Shown piece by piece: positions 21,931-33,138 of a stretch of 64,000 bases of DNA (position 1 is the stretch's first letter; every line of letters begins with the position of its first letter). Origin of the DNA: Clarkia xantiana subsp. parviflora (lineage: Eukaryota; Streptophyta; Magnoliopsida; Myrtales; Onagraceae). The stretch is taken from assembly GCA_036873135.1 (NCBI GenBank), contig JAPTYO010000017.1, positions 16,492,001 through 16,556,000 on the forward strand, in the 5' to 3' direction. Position numbers and translations under genes: made by a program. A model generated the notes under the pieces. It ran no database searches. It saw only the letters and a list, made by a program, of their open reading frames with translations, and had not been told where the DNA came from.

Positions 21931-22090
21931 GATGAAGTAGAAGTTGAGGAAATGAACTGGGCGTCGCCGGAAAGATGATCGGAGAAACTCCAAGGCCTTC
22001 GGAATTACAGAGCTTGAATTCGCAGAGAAATTGCAGAGAGCTTTTGAGAATTCGGAAACGGTAAAAGTTAAACTGTGACCATGGCTAGGG

Positions 22091-22100
22091 TTTTATAGGC
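22091..22100 (-). promoter_or_regulatory. TATA box of the B aORF
   Basis: The minus strand reads CGCCTATAAAACCCTAG about 165 bp before the aORF ATG. The identical context occurs in element E (33509-33518). Its presence outside the LTR suggests that the antisense gene has its own promoter. Confidence 0.6.
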
Positions 22101-22467
22101 GAAGAAGATAGTGGAAGGGATACTTCGATCCGAGTCGTCGAAGTCGAAGAGTTTTAATCTGGACCGTTGAGATGAAACGTGCAGAAGGACAATAGACGTA
22201 ATGATGAGACAGCCTGAAAAGCACTTTTCAGAAAAGAACAGGCGCGAAAAATCAGGCGCGATGGCCGAAAACGTCGCTTCACTATCTACTGCATTTAATG
22301 AACTGGGGAACCGAGGAGACCCCTGGGATTTGGCAGTTATCTACAGAACCCTGAGGAAACGTGAAGGAGAAGACTAGTACTGAGTGACTGTGTCAAGGGA
22401 AAGATCCCCGATTCCAATATTGGGAGGTCGGGAGTTGAAAGACACGACGAAATAAAAGTCCCTCATG

Positions 22468-22480
22468 TCTTGGGGGCAAA
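22468..22480 (+). other. Polypurine tract of element B
   Basis: TCTTGGGGGCAAA directly precedes the LTR start. The same tract, complemented, borders the E 3' LTR at 33126-33138. Confidence 0.85.
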
Positions 22481-23102
22481 TGATGGGTTCGGCTACAGCC
22501 GTCAGGCCTTTTAACGGTGAGGAAACGGCAAACAGGCCCACCAGGCCCCAAAAGAAGGTCAAGATGACCCAAGAGAAGGGTCCCGATGATTAAAGGTCCC
22601 GACAGAGTCGGTACCGGCAGATGAGCTAGAAGCTCCCGATGAGAAGCCTTTAAGTAGGCCCCGATGATGAATCCCTGAGAATAATTGGCCCTGTCACGAT
22701 GACGAGGGGCCCTGAGCGGTGACACAACAAGATAACTCTGGAGTCCCCGACGGGAGTCGGGACTCGTTATCAGAGGATAAGGCCAAGATACGCGGGGCGT
22801 GGCCGAGATAAGCGAGATCACACCCGAGATACGCGGGATACGGGCTAACCACCCCCAACGGTTCACCAGGTACCTGAGGCATCTCTTCGCCTTTAAAAGG
22901 GAAAGAGGTCACCTCAGAACACTTACGTTGAATTACATACCCTTTGAGATTATTGCTTGCCAGTTCGTATTAGGCACTCATTTAAGCATCGGAGAGGGAT
23001 TATGGGTCACCGCCCGGTCTATCCCCTCTTGCAGGATTGCGTGGAGCGAAGGAGCTAGGATTGCCGTCAAAGTCCGTACTGGAGTTCCACCGTGATCCAA
23101 CA
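22481..23102 (+). repeat. 3' LTR of element B (family I, 622 bp)
   Basis: It starts TGATGGGTTCGG and ends CCGTGATCCAACA. It is shorter than the LTRs of D (716 bp) and E (702-703 bp), mainly because it has fewer about 20-bp GAGATACGCGGG-type subrepeats upstream of the TATA-like TTTAAAAGG. It carries the shared CATCGGAGAGGG block. The flank GTTTC after it would be a target-site copy, but the left partner is lost. Confidence 0.9.
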
Positions 23103-23459
23103 GTTTCTACTTTCTACAGTTTTTAAACGTGACTTGGGCTGGATTTCCTTTACCAAATTGAACCTTTAGTTTTTTTTTTAACAAACAAAACTTTTAAACA
23201 TAATTTTTCCTTATAAGCATTATATTATAATATATAAGGAAAAACAATAATAAATAATAATAACTATATATTTATTTATGTGAGACAGGAAATTTTCATT
23301 TTTTTTCTTAACAAACAGAACAATTAAGCATATTTTCATATATGTATTCTATTATATTAAGATACATGTATTCTAATATATAAGGAAAAATCAATAATAA
23401 ATAATGGTAATTAAATATAATATTTATTGGAGACTAAAGACTTTGACATCAAACTTGTG
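23103..23459. other. AT-rich DNA without a gene
   Basis: Low-complexity A/T-rich sequence with repeated AATATATAAGGAAAAA motifs (about 23230 and 23380). No coding or structural feature is recognised. Confidence 0.6.
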
Positions 23460-23793
23460 TAGGGGTGTAAACGAGTCAAGCTACTCGTGAGCTACTCGAG
23501 ATCGGCTCGGTCAATATTCGAAATCAACTCGTTAAATTTCAAGTCGAGTCCGAGTCGAGCTTTTTTTAATACCGAGTCGAGTTCGAGTTCACTGGTACTC
23601 GACTCGAGAGGCTAACGAGCCTAATCGAGTTTTTTTGTTTTGCCTAATCGAGCCGAGCTCGAACTCGCCGAGTATTGAATCGAGTCGAGCTCGAGCTAGA
23701 AAAATTAAGGCTCGGTCGAGTTTGAGCTCGAGTAAACTGAGTCGAGTTGAGTCAAGCTTGTCAGATACTCGGCTCGACTCTTTTACAGCCCTA
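23460..23793. mobile_element. hAT-like MITE rich in CTCGAG-type motifs
   Basis: The ends form inverted repeats: TAGGGGTGTAAACGAGTC at the left and, complemented, TAGGGCTGTAAAAGAGTC at the right. The flanks AACTTGTG (23452-23459) and GACCTGTG (23794-23801) agree at 6 of 8 bases, fitting an aged 8-bp hAT target duplication. The interior is a dense run of GAGTCGAGCTCGAG variants and is largely self-complementary. No transposase is encoded, so it is non-autonomous. Confidence 0.65.
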
Positions 23794-24009
23794 GACCTGT
23801 GGCATCACGCATCAAACACTATTCAAAAAATAATCCTTCGTTAAAGGAATGTGCAATATTTTTAAAGTGTGGGTTAATAACTGGTCTCAACTTACGATCG
23901 TTTATATGTAAAAAAATGATGAAATTTAACTCATTCGATGCTGAACTAATTATTACAAGTTAACACACAAACTAATTCTTAAAAAAGATCCAACAAATTA
24001 ATTAAGTAG

Positions 24010-24273
24010 GAGAAAGAGTTGGAATTCTTAATATTCCGCCAATGAACTGTTTAGAATTTCCAACAAACTGTGTCGTTGGAATATTTGTTGGAAATTTTAA
24101 TATTCCAACGGAGTTCCAACAGAAAGGGCACGTTGCAAAAATCCGTTGGAAGCCGTTGGAAATATCCGTTGGAAACCAATAAAAGTGAGATCGGTCGGAA
24201 GCCGTTGGAAATTTCCAACAGAATCAAGTCGTTGGAAACTCGTCTGTTGGTGATGCCCTGCTTTCTTGTAGTG
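24010..24273. mobile_element. CACTA (En/Spm-like) transposon end, truncated
   Basis: The right border TTTCTTGTAGTG (24262-24273) is the complement of CACTACAAGAAA, the standard plant CACTA terminus. Inside it, CCGTTGGAA and TTCCAAC motifs recur many times in both orientations, as in CACTA subterminal repeats. No matching left terminus is visible, so this is a fragment. Confidence 0.65.
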
Positions 24274-26276
24274 ATTGTTGGGGCCTAATTTTTAAGGTTT
24301 TAAAAAAAAACATTTAATATCCAATGATCGAACAATTTTTAGATGGCTATGCATGCATTCGATGATGAATGCATGACAATGTTACTTTTCTAAATAAATA
24401 ATTCATTTTGATTAAATAGATATTAAATTATTTTAGTTTTGCATACTAAATTGAATTTATAAAAAGTTCATTATTTAAATAAAAACCATACCTTTTGCCA
24501 CACAAAAAAAAAAAAAAAATCATACTTCAACAATTACAAATTATGGAGTCAAACGAATATTACATACATTTTTTTTTAAATCTTTCATGTTCAATATTCT
24601 TGTGATACTATATTGCAATTTTCTTTTATCTTCAAACATGACTGTAATGTGCTATTATTTTTCCCTTAAGAATAATCATATTTTTTTCGATCGGACCTTT
24701 TATATTGATGTTCTTCTTAATATTAGTCTCATTTCGTAATTATTCTTTGATTATTTTGTTTTAAATGATCACCCACTTATTAAGATGACTCAAAATTATC
24801 TTTAGATGATTCAAAAATTATAATTATGTTTCATTTTACTTCATATGTATACTTGGTTTAATCAATTGTTTCCATTAGTTATATATACGTATATACATGT
24901 TTACATTTTTAATCAAATCTATCAATTTTCTATAATAGTATGTTAATTCGGTTATCACATCCCAATCATTGTTTCCTAATATAATTAGGCTTATATAATA
25001 ATAGATACAAAAACTAATTGAAGCAAATTAAAAAATATTTTTATTTCATATTTTAGTTCACACATTAGTCTTTATGTCATAAAAAAACAATAAATAAATA
25101 TATATACATAATAATATTTGTATTTCATATTTTAATCTTTACGTAAAATAAAAAAATCATTATAAGCCGCCATGTAAACAATAAATAATTATATATACAA
25201 TAATAAATAATTAAATAACTAATAGGAAGCGGTATTATCTCTTCAAACTACGTACATCATATTACATATTGTCTACCGTTGTGGTTGCCATAAATATTAT
25301 ATGAAAATATGTATTTTTCTTTATTGGTTCACTATTAACATTCTTAATCAATTTGATTTTCTTCCCACTAATATATATATTGTGCACAATCTATCTATAA
25401 TGTTATTACAAGGGGGTTTAATTAAAAACGCAATTGTGGATCAAGTCGGCAACGGTTTTTGCCAAGCTTTCCATTATGCATACACTTAGTTTTCTTTATT
25501 TTTAACTTTATTATCTGTCTAAGTGAGATGGAATATTGATAAAGATGGATTATATTTTAGAGATTATCATGGAAGAAATTATAGGCGTGATCCAATGAGC
25601 ATCCCACAAAATAAGACATTCAAGAGATTATACATGCAGTCGAATTCATCGGCAATGGAACCTTAAATTTTTCTGAATTCTTGGAAATTATGGCCACAAA
25701 GTTAAATTAATAATGACCAGAAATATAAATTATTATTATGACATTGTATTATTGCACTTACATAGGCTTTACTACTAAAGTTACGACGTATAGATAGAGC
25801 TTAATTTTTTTTGGGGCCTGACAGAGCTTTAATTAATATGTCTAATTTCTTACAAAATGTGGCAGTAAGACATTCTCAAATTGTTGGTATAAAGTTTACG
25901 ATTAATCGTGTATAGTAATAAGTTGAACATAAATTTTACATGTCAATGCGGAAGAGTACAATATAATATTTAAATACATTTTAATTGATTTGATTTAATT
26001 TAATTTGTCATTCGTTGATGGACACGTTTGATAATGGCGATTGATTTCTATTTACAAATAAAATAAAAATTCGGAAAAACTCTTTTTAAGGGTTTAAACA
26101 TTTGTTTAAAGAAGATTTTTTTAAGAAATAATTATTTGTTTATAGTATTAAATACTTTAATTAAACTAATGCTAAACTATTAATTAATTTATATCAATAA
26201 AATATATTAAAATTTTAAAATAAATTTATGTATTTTATTTTTATTTTTTTTATTTTTTATTTTTTTTGGAAGTTTT
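24274..26276. other. 2-kb AT-rich region without a recognisable gene
   Basis: Very A/T-rich with homopolymer runs and no frame resembling a protein. It may belong largely to the Helitron whose 3' end is at 26305, but no 5' TC terminus could be fixed. Confidence 0.5.
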
Positions 26277-26305
26277 CCCGCGCGGTGCGCGGGGTTAGTG
26301 GCTAG
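26277..26305 (+). mobile_element. Helitron 3' terminus
   Basis: A perfect GC hairpin (stem CCCGCGC at 26277-26283, loop GGT, stem GCGCGGG at 26287-26293) is followed after eight bases by CTAG (26302-26305) and then T. Hairpin, short spacer, CTRR and a T target is the diagnostic Helitron 3' end. The element extends left by an unknown length; no Rep/helicase is seen. Confidence 0.7.
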
Positions 26306-27640
26306 TATTATAATAAAGTGAATGGAATAGTGCTTGTCAGTTGTCAGTACAATGTCCAAAGAACAATAGTACTTTTACTTTAATATTTAATTTTTTTTAC
26401 TATTTATCTTCTTCTTCCTACTCTTCTTCCATGGCCATTTCTCTGCAATTTTTTTCACCAAACTCATCCTTCTTCTCCTTTTATGCTGATTCTTTCAAAT
26501 AAAAACATGAAGTGAGCTTCAGACTCAAAGGAAAACAATTATCAACCCAACTTTTTAACATTTTCAGAGGGGGCAATATATGAAAACCCTAAATTTTTAC
26601 TAAGGGCTCATGGAGTTCAGCAGGGGCAATTGCCCCTCTGACCCTATGTAGCTTCGTCCCTGATATATATATATTGATGGATATATAACCAATTGGATCT
26701 CAAATAGGCTCGCCTTAGTCACAACATCGACCGTAGACACGGCTAAAAACTGAAACATGGCAAAACAAACAAACCTGGACCGAAACCACACTAGTCCATC
26801 CTCGAAGGCCCGACCAGACTAGTCTGGCCGAACGGGGCTGACGCGCTCTGGCAGTCGGCCCCTACGTCGAGGTGACGCACACTCGACGTACACACAACCT
26901 ACAGACATCACCATTTTCACTCTCCTGTATGGAATATTCTGCGGACCCTACGACATCTTTGTGGGCCCCGTGGCTAAATCTACAATCTCTATAAATAGGA
27001 CCTCACATTCTTCGTTATGATAGATTATAACATTGAATCTCTTACTTCTCTCTAGATTTTATTTCTCTAAAATTGAGCGCTTAGTTTATATGATGTACTT
27101 TAATTTATGTTTTTTTTAGTGTATGCATTATTTTGGACACATTATTGAAATACTTTTAAAATATATCGAATTGTGCAGCATGAGGCGTTAGATATACAAT
27201 GTAATATTCACTTCACTTCAAATAACGCGAAGTTAGATATTTCAACTAATAGTGTTGCGATATTATGGTACAGACAAAATTGTCCGAAGTATACGACTAA
27301 TAAAAAATTATATAATCCACCTAGTGGATTTAAAATAAGAAAAATAATAGAAGATGTATTTATATAATAGTAACCCATAAAATTAAATTGGGAATTCAAT
27401 TAACATCATTTATCATATATAAATTTTAATAAAATATTCCTTTATTTAAGAATATAATATTATTCAATTTTAATATTAAATATTCCTTAATGATTGTAAG
27501 AATTCAATGAGTTTAATATCATGATGAATCAAGACCTAAATTAATTTGCTACACAAATGTAAGTTATAAAATGGAAGTGCACAATTTTCAAATGTAGCAT
27601 TTTATTGTATATATATATGAAAATAATGCAGGTTATATAG
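26306..27640. other. 1.3-kb region with no supported gene
   Basis: Mixed AT-rich DNA. At 26651-26662 GCTTCGTCCCTG resembles the end of a hAT-type element (complement CAGGGACGAAGC). Around 26800-27060 a GC-richer stretch ends with CTATAAATAGGAC, which resembles a promoter or an old LTR. Short open frames at 27173-27399 match nothing I know. Confidence 0.4.
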
Positions 27641-28043
27641 CTCGAGTTGAAGATTGTTATATCAAAGGTGACATACAAAACACATTCGCCTCAAGTTGTT
27701 CTTCATCCAACGAATTTGTTCATATGACTATCTAGCAGATCTTTTCAAGGAGGCTTTATCGACTGCGACATCTGGAATATTGGCGAACATGATTGGATTG
27801 CGTCAACTTAATGAAATTACGCGATGTCAACATCAGGGGGAAAATCTACACCGCTGCACTCTTTTTCCCTTAACCAAGGTTTTATCCCATCGGGTTTTCC
27901 TGGTAAGGTTTTTAACGAGGCAGCTTACAAAAAGGGATCCATAATTATGTACTTTTTTTCCTTCACTAGATTTTTATCCCAATGGGTTTTTTCTAGTAAG
28001 GTTTTAACGAGGCACAATTCCCTCATGAACATCCAAGGGGGAG
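27641..28043 (+). pseudogene. Ty1/copia pol 3' end (RNase H tail), degraded
   Basis: Around 27700-27800 a frame reads SYDYLADLFKEAL and then a segment resembling the last residues of copia RNase H (normally ...NLADLFTKALP...IGMRRL). Downstream are two copies of a segment with TTTTATCCCA and GGTTTTTCC/TTTTTCTAGTAAGG, then the purine tract CCAAGGGGGAG. The rest of the element is missing to the left. Confidence 0.6.
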
Positions 28044-28227
28044 TGTTATGAATATATTTAGTGGATGTTCAATATTACGTGTATATACCATCTTCCTTAT
28101 TTAGACTTTCCTAGTATTAAATTTACTTCCTCCACAAGTTTATGTAATCCCTATATAAGGGTTCCTTATGTGTGATAATAAGACATCATTAAGTTCCCTC
28201 TTCTATTACCTCTATACTTTCGTAACA
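28044..28227 (+). repeat. Short copia 3' LTR (184 bp)
   Basis: It starts TGTTATGAATA directly after the purine tract AAGGGGGAG and ends CTTTCGTAACA, giving TGTTA...TAACA inverted ends. It contains CCTATATAAGGG, a TATA box. Size and layout fit a small Ty1/copia LTR in plus orientation. Confidence 0.7.
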
Positions 28228-28645
28228 TTTTTTTTTTCCAAAAGAAAAAACTCCATTTTTCTCATTAATCAGCTAAAGAAATATGGTCACGGACCTACTA
28301 CCTCTTGATAAATCATGGGTCGTCGGTATTCAAAACTTCTTCTATTCCATTTCTTTCATACATACTAAAATATTGCTAGAGGGATCATCCTAATATCAAA
28401 CATCTTTTATTCTGTCTTGCCTCGGCTGAAATTCCTTTACTGGATCGACTCCTTGTTGAGATGGAGTCGACCAAAATCAACATTCCAAAAGAATGATTAA
28501 CTCCGAACAACATCAGTTCTTGTCCGCTTGCACATGAGGAAGTTGAATAATTGAACGTTTCCACTAAGATGATGGAAAATATATAAGCATACATATTGAG
28601 CAATTGAGTAGATCAACAGTTTTTTTAACCTTCTAATCAACATTT
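28228..28645. other. Interval between two copia remnants
   Basis: About 420 bp of mixed sequence. A 72-codon minus-strand frame (28603-28385) matches nothing recognised. The last five bases (CATTT, 28641-28645) would be the target copy of element H. Confidence 0.45.
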
Positions 28646-28952
28646 TGTGAAAATACAGGAGTTTGCCGGAACCCTAACCCTAGATTGGATAAGGGTTGAG
28701 AGGAGAGAATAACAGAAGAGGACAATGGCGGGTTCATCTAGGGAGGTTCCTTCAAGTGGCTCCCTATCCCCCTAATTAACACTATATAAGGGGAGTTCCA
28801 GTTACGAAAACCAGAATTCAACCCTAGTCTTTACAAGGAAGGAACTTAACACCACAAACAAATAAAAACTATGCAAGTAACTACTAAAACAAGATAACAA
28901 AAGAGTCCAAACAAACTCCAACTTGACAGAATGCCTCCTCAGACTTTCAATA
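28646..28952 (-). repeat. 3' LTR of copia element H (307 bp)
   Basis: On the minus strand it starts TATTGAAAGTCTGAGG after the tract TGAGGGGGAG and ends TATTTTCACA. The expected first dinucleotide TG is TA here, a single G-to-A change. CTTATATAGTG in the middle is a plausible TATA box. Confidence 0.65.
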
Positions 28953-29028
28953 CTCCCCCTCAAGTTGGAGGCTCTAAAAGCAATCATCATAGGGTAACTT
29001 CAACCATCTTGATCATCCAATCTCCCCC

Positions 29029-31095
29029 TTACTGCAAAATATTCTTCATTCCCAATTCAGCAACCAAACGATAATGCTGCAACTTGGGTAGAGATTTGGT
29101 AAAAATATCTGCCAACTGATGCTGAGTTCTTACATGCTCAGTTTTGATCTCACCTGCAAGTAATTTCTCACGCACAAAATGGCAATCAAGTTCTATATGC
29201 TTAGTTCTCTCATGAAAGATTGGGTTGGTAGCAATTTGAATTGCTGCCTTGCTATTACAGTATAAAACACAGCTTTTTGTTTGAAGAAAACCCAATTCTT
29301 TCAACAGAGATCTAAGCCAAACAATCTCCTTAGTAACAATGCACATGCTACGATACTCAGCTTCAGCTGAGGACAAAGAAACTGTGTCTTGCTGTTTAAC
29401 TTTCCAAGATATCAATGACTTACCCAGTTTTATGCAATACCCAGTTACTGACCTTCTAGACTCAATGCAGTCACCCCAGTCTGAGTCACAATATGCTGAC
29501 AACTCAGGAACAGATGTTGAAGGCAATAACACTCCATTTCCAGGCTCATTCCTCACATATCTGATCACTCTGAGGGCTGCATCAAGATGGGATTTTTTTG
29601 GATTTTGCATAAACCTGCTCAAATACTGCACAGAGAAGCTAATATCTGGTCTAGTGACTGTTAGATATAGCAATTTCCCAACAATCCTACGATATGAAGT
29701 TGGATCATCCAGTTCAGGATCACCAGCAGACACTTTAACATGTTTGTCATAATCAAGACTTGTTAGTTTCAAATTAACATCCATAGTTGTCTGAGCAACC
29801 CTTCCTCCAGATAACCCAACTTCTGAAATAAGCTCTAAAGAATATTTTCTTTGACAAAGCAAAATTTCCTCATCAGTTCTTGCAACCTCAATGCCCAAAA
29901 AGAACTTTAACTCTCATAAATCATTCATTTTAAAACTTTTCTCCAGAATAGCCTTCAACTCAGCAATCAAACTGAAAATGTTTCCTGTTATTAAAAGATC
30001 ATCAACATATATGAGTAAAACAACTAGATCACTTCCTCTTTTCTTTGTAAATAAGGAGTAGTCCAGTTTAGATTGTGACTAACCATTCCTAATAAGAGTA
30101 TCTGTGAGTTTAAAGTTCCATTGCCTTGAGGCCTGTTTCAACCCATATAAGGATTTTCTCAATCGACAAACTAAACAACCCCCCTCATGATTGGAAAATC
30201 CTAGGGGAGTAGTCATAAAAACTTCCTCATCGAGGTCACCTTGTAAAAAAGCATTATGGACATCCATTTGGTATAAAGGCCAAGCATATATAGAAGCTAG
30301 GGCCAAAACAGTTCTCACAGTTTGCATTTTAACAACAGGGGAAAATGTTTCAAAATAATCAATGCCATGTTGTTGTTTATAGCCCTTAGCTACTAATCTT
30401 GCTTTATATCTTTCAAGACTACCATCTGAATTATACTTTAAACGATAAACCCACTTACTACCAATTGCAGTCTTTCCTTTTGGAAGTCTGACAAGATCCC
30501 ATGTCCCATTGGACTGTAGAGCATCCAGCTCTTCTTCCATCGCAGTTACCCAATTTGGGTCTCTTGTAGCTTCCTCAAAGGATCTAGTTTCAGTTAACCT
30601 GGAAATTTCTGTCAAAAAAGACTTGAAGCAAGGTGAAAGTGAATCATAGGATATACAATCAGTTATGGAAAATGTAGCTTGTCCTTGGAAAGATTGATAG
30701 TCACTGTGCCATATGGGGGGTCTGACAATTCTACCTGATTTTGTAGTTATATTCTGCTGTTCAGGGACAGTAGGGGCAACAGTGGGACCATCAGAAGCAA
30801 TGGCTTGTTGCTCATCATTTGGTTTAGGAACATTATCACTAATATCAGATAAAATACCAGAAGGATGAGAAATAATAGTGGTATCATCATTTGACCCAGA
30901 AACATTAATAGGAACAGCAGGATCATCAGAAGAAGATGGCACCTCATACATATCAAACTGAGACAAATCATTGGTGTCCATATATACAGGGTTGTCAATC
31001 AAGGAGGGCAATGGATCCAAACTGCGACCTTTAAAAGGAAATATATGCTCTCTAAAAACCACATCTCTACTGAATTTTTTTTTACCATTTCTCAT
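29029..31095 (-). pseudogene. copia reverse transcriptase and RNase H (element H)
   Basis: The minus-strand frame shows the pre-RT linker, the RT start (WVTAMEEELDALQSNGTWDLV), KARLVAKGY, MDVHNAFLQGDL, SLYGLKQASRQW, YVDDLL (29998-30009) and copia RNase H (SVTGYCIKLG, SSAEAEYRSM, HTKHIELD-like, QLADIFTKSLP). Only two in-frame stops interrupt it, TAG at 30079 and TGA at 29914, and the frame is otherwise continuous. It runs into the D LTR on the right, so the N-terminal part of pol is not here. Confidence 0.9.
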
Positions 31096-31098
31096 ATC

Positions 31099-31814
31099 TA
31101 ATGGGTTCTGCTATGGCCGTTAGGCCCCTTAACGGTGAGGAAACGGCGAACAGGCCCACTGGGCCCCAAATGAAGGTCAAGATGACCCAAGCGAAAGGTC
31201 CCGACGTAGGGAGTCCCGATGAAGAAAGGTCCCGACAGAGTCGGTCCCGATAGGTGAGCTGGAAGCTCCCGATGAGAAGCCTTTAAATAGGCCCCGATGA
31301 CGAATCCCTGAGAACAATTGGCCCTGTCACGATGACGAGGGGCCCCAAGCGGTGACATAACGAGATAACTCTGGAGTCCCCGATGTTAGTCGGGACTTCT
31401 TATCAAAGGTTAAGGCCAAGATACGTGGGGCTTGGCCGAGATACGCGGAGCGTAGTTAATATACGCGGAGCGTGGCCGAGATACGCGGGGCGTGGCCGAG
31501 ATAAGCGAGATCATGGCCTAGATAGGCGGGATCGTGCACGAGATACACGGGATACGGACTAACCACCCCAACGGTTCACCAGGTAATTGAGGTACCTCTC
31601 CGCCTATAAAAGGGCAGAGGTCACCTCAGGTCATTTAGATTGTGTGATACACTTTTGAGATTACTGCTTGCCAGTCCATACGAGATACTCATTTAAGCAT
31701 CGGAGAGGGATTCTGGGTCACCGCCCGGTCTATCCCCTCTTTGCAGGACCACGTGGAGCGAAGGAGCTAGGATCGCCGTCAAAGACCGTACCGGAGTTCC
31801 ACCGTGATCCAACA
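31099..31814 (+). repeat. 5' LTR of element D (family I, 716 bp)
   Basis: It starts TAATGGGTTC (TG changed to TA) and ends GATCCAACA, followed by the primer-binding site. U3 carries about six imperfect about 20-bp GAGATACGCGGGGCGTGGCC units, then CCTATAAAAGG (31603-31613) and the shared CATCGGAGAGGG block in the downstream part. Confidence 0.9.
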
Positions 31815-31833
31815 TTAGCGCCGTCTGTGGGAA
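31815..31833 (+). other. Primer-binding site of element D
   Basis: TTAGCGCCGTCTGTGGGAA immediately follows the LTR. Elements E, F, G and R have TTGGCGCC here, so the A is a point mutation in this copy. Confidence 0.75.
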
Positions 31834-31851
31834 ACGTAACAAAAAGCTGGT

Positions 31852-32422
31852 ATGCCTTCTACTCGTTCAATGGTGGCTGGCAAGCAACGAAGACAAGGAC
31901 AATCTGGTGGTTCCCGTCATCCTGCTGCGACGACTTTGAATTCACCACCAGAGCAAGATGCGGACCAGAATCTCCCCGCGGAGGTCTCTCGGACAGGGGG
32001 GGCATAATGAGGCTCCTGAAGATACTGCTGCTCAACACCAGGGGAATAGGGAGCAGGTGGCTCCTCCAGCTGCGGACCTGACGAGGGCTGTGGCGGAAGC
32101 CATGCCGATGTTTTTGGCAGCTGTGGAGGCCCTCTTAGATCGGAGGGAGGCAGCAAGGAGGCAAAAGGAGATGCCTCCGTTAGAAGAGGAGGTGCTCGCA
32201 CCAGCAGAGGTTCGGAACGAGCGGGAGGCTCAACCCCGAGGCCAGGGTAGGAGGGGGGAGTCCGTTCAGCTAGAGAGATTCGTGGTTGATGGACCAGGAC
32301 CAGTGCAGCACAGGACCATTCCCCTTAATGGTCCCATCACCCCCGATCAGGTGGTGAAGATCGTGAACATCTGCATGGGAGAGCAGAAGCCGCTGGTGTC
32401 GGAGCTGAGGGATCGATCTACT
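31852..32422 (+). pseudogene. gag N-terminal part of element D (5' of the E insertion)
   Basis: The start MPSTRSM at 31852 is shared with copy E. A run of seven G near 31998, where E has six, shifts the frame and gives a TAA. After it the frame resumes with TAAQHQGNREQ and a conserved region ending VSELRDRST. There element E has inserted, and the next residues (HPFVPRLIDTL) are at 48900. Confidence 0.85.
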
Positions 32423-33125
32423 TGTTGGATCACGGTGGAACTCCGGTACGGACTTTGACGGCAATCCTAGCTCCTTTGCTCCACGCAATCCTGCAAGAGG
32501 GGATAGACCGGGCGGTGACCCAGAATCCCTCTATGATGCTTAAATGAGTGCCCAATATGAACTGGCAAGCAATAATTACAAAGGGTATGTAATTCAACGT
32601 AAGTGTTCTGAGGTGATCTCTTGCCCTTTTATAGGCGAAGAGATGCCTCAGGTACCTGGTGAACCGTTGGGGGTGGTTAGCCCGTATCCCGCATATCTCG
32701 GATGTGATCCCGCCTATCTAGGCCATGATCTTGTGTATCTCGGCCACGCCCCGCGTATCTCGGCCACGCTCCGTGTATCTTAACCACGTTCCGCGTATCT
32801 CGGCCACGCCCCGCGTATCTTGGCCTTATCCTCTGATAACGAGTCCCGACTCCTGTCGGGGACTCCAGAGTTGTCTCGTTGTGTCACCGCTCGGGGCCCC
32901 TCGTCGTCGTGACAGGGCCTATCATTCTCAGGGATTTATCATCGGGGCCTACTTAAAGGCTTCTCATCGGGAGCTTCCAGCTCAACTGTCGGGACCTTTC
33001 ATCGTCGGGACTCCCTTCGTCGGGACCCTTCTCCTAGGTCATCCTGACCTTCATTTTGGGCCTGGTGGGCCTGTTCGCCGTTTCCTCCCCGTTAAAGGGC
33101 CTAACGGCTGTAATCAAACCCATCA
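32423..33125 (-). repeat. 3' LTR of element E (703 bp)
   Basis: It runs TGTTGGATCACGG...AACCCATCA on the plus strand, the complement of the family I LTR. The target copy CTACT lies to its left and the polypurine tract to its right. Confidence 0.92.
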
Positions 33126-33138
33126 TTTGCCCCCAAGA
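33126..33138 (-). other. Polypurine tract of element E
   Basis: The minus strand reads TCTTGGGGGCAAA next to the 3' LTR, identical to element B. Confidence 0.85.

Larger units (their letters stand above)
13986..23102 (+). mobile_element. Element B: 5'-truncated family I Tat-type retrotransposon
   Basis: This is a plus-oriented copy starting inside gag: gag remnant, PR, RT, RNase H, aRNH, integrase, a tandem-repeat block, a minus-strand aORF, polypurine tract and a 3' LTR (22481-23102). Its 5' LTR, primer-binding site and most of gag are missing at the junction with element R. It is the only family I copy in the window whose pol, repeats and aORF are not interrupted by another element. Confidence 0.9.
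28646..31098 (-). mobile_element. Element H: Ty1/copia retrotransposon, 3' half
   Basis: A minus-oriented copia element with its 3' LTR at 28646-28952, the purine tract AGGGGGAG beside it, and RNase H and RT to the right. At 31099 it is cut by element D, with ATATC (31094-31098) the likely duplicated target. Its gag and integrase should continue right of D, outside this window. Confidence 0.8.

Noticed and set aside
26430..26560. ATGGCCATTTCTCTGCAA... as the start of a host gene
   Set aside because: The frame closes after about 25 codons and no continuation or domain is visible.
26651..26662. hAT transposon end as a separate element
   Set aside because: The motif resembles a hAT terminus, but no partner end or target duplication is visible.
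27173..27399. Overlapping 60-65-codon frames on both strands
   Set aside because: Short, AT-rich, open on both strands and without recognisable similarity.
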